The notes below the pieces were generated by a model. It did no database searches and was not told the origin of the DNA. It was given only the letters and a program-made list of their open reading frames with translations. From DASWVC01 sp036401335 (lineage in GTDB: Bacteria > Verrucomicrobiota > Verrucomicrobiia > Chthoniobacterales > JAFAMB01): 23,124 nt of DNA. Position 1 is the first letter of the stretch, and every line of letters begins with the position of its first letter. The stretch lies in NCBI GenBank assembly GCA_036401335.1, contig DASWVC010000187.1, positions 1 through 23,124 of the forward strand, read 5' to 3'. Positions 21,308 through 23,124 of the stretch are shown here, piece after piece. A program made the translations under genes and the position numbers.

Positions 21308-23124
21308 ATGCCTACATTGCATTTGCCGGAGGACCCGCTGCGGAACCTCATCGATGACAACTTTCTCCAGTACGCCTCCTACGTAATCCGGGATCGGGCG
21401 ATCCCGCAGCTCGAAGACGGGTTGAAGCCGGTTCAACGGCGCATCCTGCACGCACTCTACGAGAAGGACGATGGCCGCTTCAACAAAGTCGCCAACATCG
21501 TCGGGCACTGCATGCAGTACCACCCTCACGGCGACGCCTCCATCGAGGATGCGTTGGTGAACCTGGTTAACAAAAACTACCTGATTGAAGGTCAGGGTAA
21601 CTTTGGCAATGTCCTGACGGGTGACCCGGCCGCCGCCTCCCGGTACACGGAGTGCCGCCTCACGGAACTTGCCCGGAACGAAATCTTCAACCCGAAGGTA
21701 ACCGCGTTTGTCCCCAGTTACGACGGCCGCAACCAGGAACCGGTGGTGCTCCCGAGCAAGCTGCCGTTGCTGTTGATGCTGGGAGCAGAAGGCATTGCCG
21801 TCGGCTTGTCCACGCGCATTTTGCCGCACAACTTCATTGAACTGCTGAAAGCCCAGGTCGCGGTGCTTGAAGGCAAGCGGTTTAAGCTTATGCCCGATTT
21901 TCCGCAGGGCGGGCTCATGGATGCCAGCGAGTACAACCTGGGCAACGGCAAGGTGAAACTGCGGGCTAAGATTGAAAAACGGGAACAGAACAAACTTGTG
22001 GTCCGTGAGATCCCGTTTGGCACCACGACCGAATCGGTGATGGGTTCGATTGAGGATGCCGTCCGGAAGAAGAAGATCAGGATCCGGTCAATCAACGATT
22101 TCACCGCTGCGGCCGTGGAAATCGTCATGGTACTTTCCCCCGGCGAAGATCCGGACAAGGCCATTTCAGCCCTTTACCATTTCACGGATTGCGAGGTCAC
22201 GCTGCACCCGAACCTCGTCGTGATCCAGGGTGAACGGCCGGTGCAAATGGATGTTGAGCAGGTGCTGCGATTCAACACCGAATCGCTGGTGTCGTTGCTG
22301 AAGCGGGAACTTGAGATAAAACAGGGCGAACTACACGACGAACTCCACCGCAAAACGCTGGTCCAGCTCTTTATCGAGCATCGCGTTTATAAGAAGATCG
22401 AGGAATGCGAGTCGTACGAAGCGGTGCAACAGGCGGTGTCTCGCGGGTTGCGGCCGTTTCGTTCCCAGCTGACGCGTGAACTGAGTTCGGAGGATGTGGA
22501 AATGCTGCTGGCGCTGGCCATTAAACGGATCTCAAAGTTCGACCTGGCCAGGAACGAGGAGGACAAAAACAAAATCGTCCGGGAGCTGAAGCAGGTGGCG
22601 GAGCACCTCCGTGCACTTACCGCGTATGCCATCGACTACCTGCAACGGTTGATCGTCAAATACCAGAAAGCGTTCAAGCGCCGCACCCAATTGATGACGG
22701 TCGACGAAATCGATGTGCGAGAGTTAACGGCCGATGAACTGTCGATCGTTTACGACCAGGAAAAGGGATTTTTAGGGCACGGCGTCAAAGGTGAGGCGGC
22801 GTTCCGCTGCTCGCCGCTCGACCGGCTCCTCATCGTCTGGCCGAGCGGCCGCTACCAGGTGTTGCCTCCGCCCGAGCGGATGTTCGTCGACAAGGACGTC
22901 CTCTATTTCGGCATCTACGACCGGGAAAAGGTGTTCACGATGGTTTACAACACGCCCCAGGCTGCGTTCCTAAAACGCTTCACCATCGGCGGTGCCATCA
23001 TGAACCGCGATTATTCCTGCACCCAGGACAAAGCTAAAATCAAATGGCTGACGGAACGCCCCGTGAAGGAACTCCGATTGCGGTACCGCCATGTAAAAGG
23101 CGCACGTGCGGATGAACAGACCCT
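21308..23124 (+). CDS. parC: Type IIA topoisomerase A subunit (ParC/GyrA-like), 3' end outside window
   Basis: DNA-cleaving subunit paired with the upstream ParE. The frame is open from ATG 21308 to the edge (605 codons). Winged-helix core: YASYVIRDRAIPQLEDGLKPVQRRIL (22-47), YHPHGDASIEDALV (71-84), and catalytic Tyr113 in DPAAASRYTECRL, preceded by Arg112. A tower-like region, long coiled coil (about 330-480) and the beginning of the C-terminal domain (GFLGHGVKGEA onward) follow. At the position of E. coli GyrA Ser83 this protein has Ala77, while the acidic Asp81 is kept; the same Ala is common in Bacteroidetes-type ParC. No Shine-Dalgarno is evident. ParC is inferred from type and gene order; the C-terminal domain, which would help decide, is cut off. 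Confidence 0.93.
   Translation, partial: MPTLHLPEDPLRNLIDDNFLQYASYVIRDRAIPQLEDGLKPVQRRILHALYEKDDGRFNKVANIVGHCMQYHPHGDASIEDALVNLVNKNYLIEGQGNFGNVLTGDPAAASRYTECRLTELARNEIFNPKVTAFVPSYDGRNQEPVVLPSKLPLLLMLGAEGIAVGLSTRILPHNFIELLKAQVAVLEGKRFKLMPDFPQGGLMDASEYNLGNGKVKLRAKIEKREQNKLVVREIPFGTTTESVMGSIEDAVRKKKIRIRSINDFTAAAVEIVMVLSPGEDPDKAISALYHFTDCEVTLHPNLVVIQGERPVQMDVEQVLRFNTESLVSLLKRELEIKQGELHDELHRKTLVQLFIEHRVYKKIEECESYEAVQQAVSRGLRPFRSQLTRELSSEDVEMLLALAIKRISKFDLARNEEDKNKIVRELKQVAEHLRALTAYAIDYLQRLIVKYQKAFKRRTQLMTVDEIDVRELTADELSIVYDQEKGFLGHGVKGEAAFRCSPLDRLLIVWPSGRYQVLPPPERMFVDKDVLYFGIYDREKVFTMVYNTPQAAFLKRFTIGGAIMNRDYSCTQDKAKIKWLTERPVKELRLRYRHVKGARADEQT

Noticed and set aside
1..23124. CRISPR arrays, insertion sequences, prophage genes, tRNA and rRNA genes
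   Set aside because: No regularly spaced repeats, transposase or integrase motifs, or RNA gene signatures were noticed on reading either strand.

Overview
The window is a GC-rich (roughly 60 %), densely coded bacterial chromosome segment of mostly housekeeping genes, with no mobile element, CRISPR array or RNA gene visible. The best taxonomic guess is Verrucomicrobiota. A perfect copy of the LexA operator reported for that phylum (TGTTC-N4-GAACA) lies at 19100-19113. The type IIA topoisomerase pair at the right end is of the compact ParE/ParC type also seen in Bacteroidetes and relatives. Most genes lack a well-placed Shine-Dalgarno sequence. The assignment is an inference, because there is no rRNA.

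Layout. 1-3984 is a membrane glycosylation locus: a GT2 polyprenyl-phosphate-type glycosyltransferase (minus strand, cut by the left edge) diverges across 47 bp from two polytopic membrane proteins. The first is an Agl23/GT-C-like protein and the second an unnamed GT-C-like protein; they overlap by ATGA. 4121-4924 (minus) is a ChaN-type haem-binding lipoprotein, divergent from dihydrolipoamide dehydrogenase (5029-6438), which is followed by an unusually short RecO (6491-7027). 7133-11775 (minus) is a four-gene MacAB-like efflux operon: adaptor, ATPase, and two separate permeases. Divergent from it are proC and an overlapping TPR gene (12046-13646), then an iron-dependent alcohol dehydrogenase (13902-15059), BioF (15160-16341) and an unrecognised 103-residue protein (16425-16736). 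hflK-hflC (minus, ATGA overlap) occupies 16880-18888. The right end holds a 74-residue protein whose start codon abuts the LexA-like operator (19116-19340), then parE (19452-21272) and parC (21308 to the edge).

The two most interesting signals are not protein families. First, the SOS-type operator two bases before the start codon of the 74-residue gene, just upstream of the topoisomerase genes, suggests a DNA-damage-inducible unit that may be read from a leaderless mRNA. Second, a repeat of about 26-36 bp occurs three times in about 10 kb (4071-4106, 7098-7133, 13780-13815), always at a gene 3' end. It reads S-[L/P]-A-D-R-G-I-G-[V/L] in one frame, and two of the three copies overlap strong hairpins.

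No non-coding gap exceeds 300 bases. The longest, 13647-13901, holds a hairpin, one repeat copy and the alcohol dehydrogenase ribosome binding site. No complete new defence or biosynthetic system is visible.
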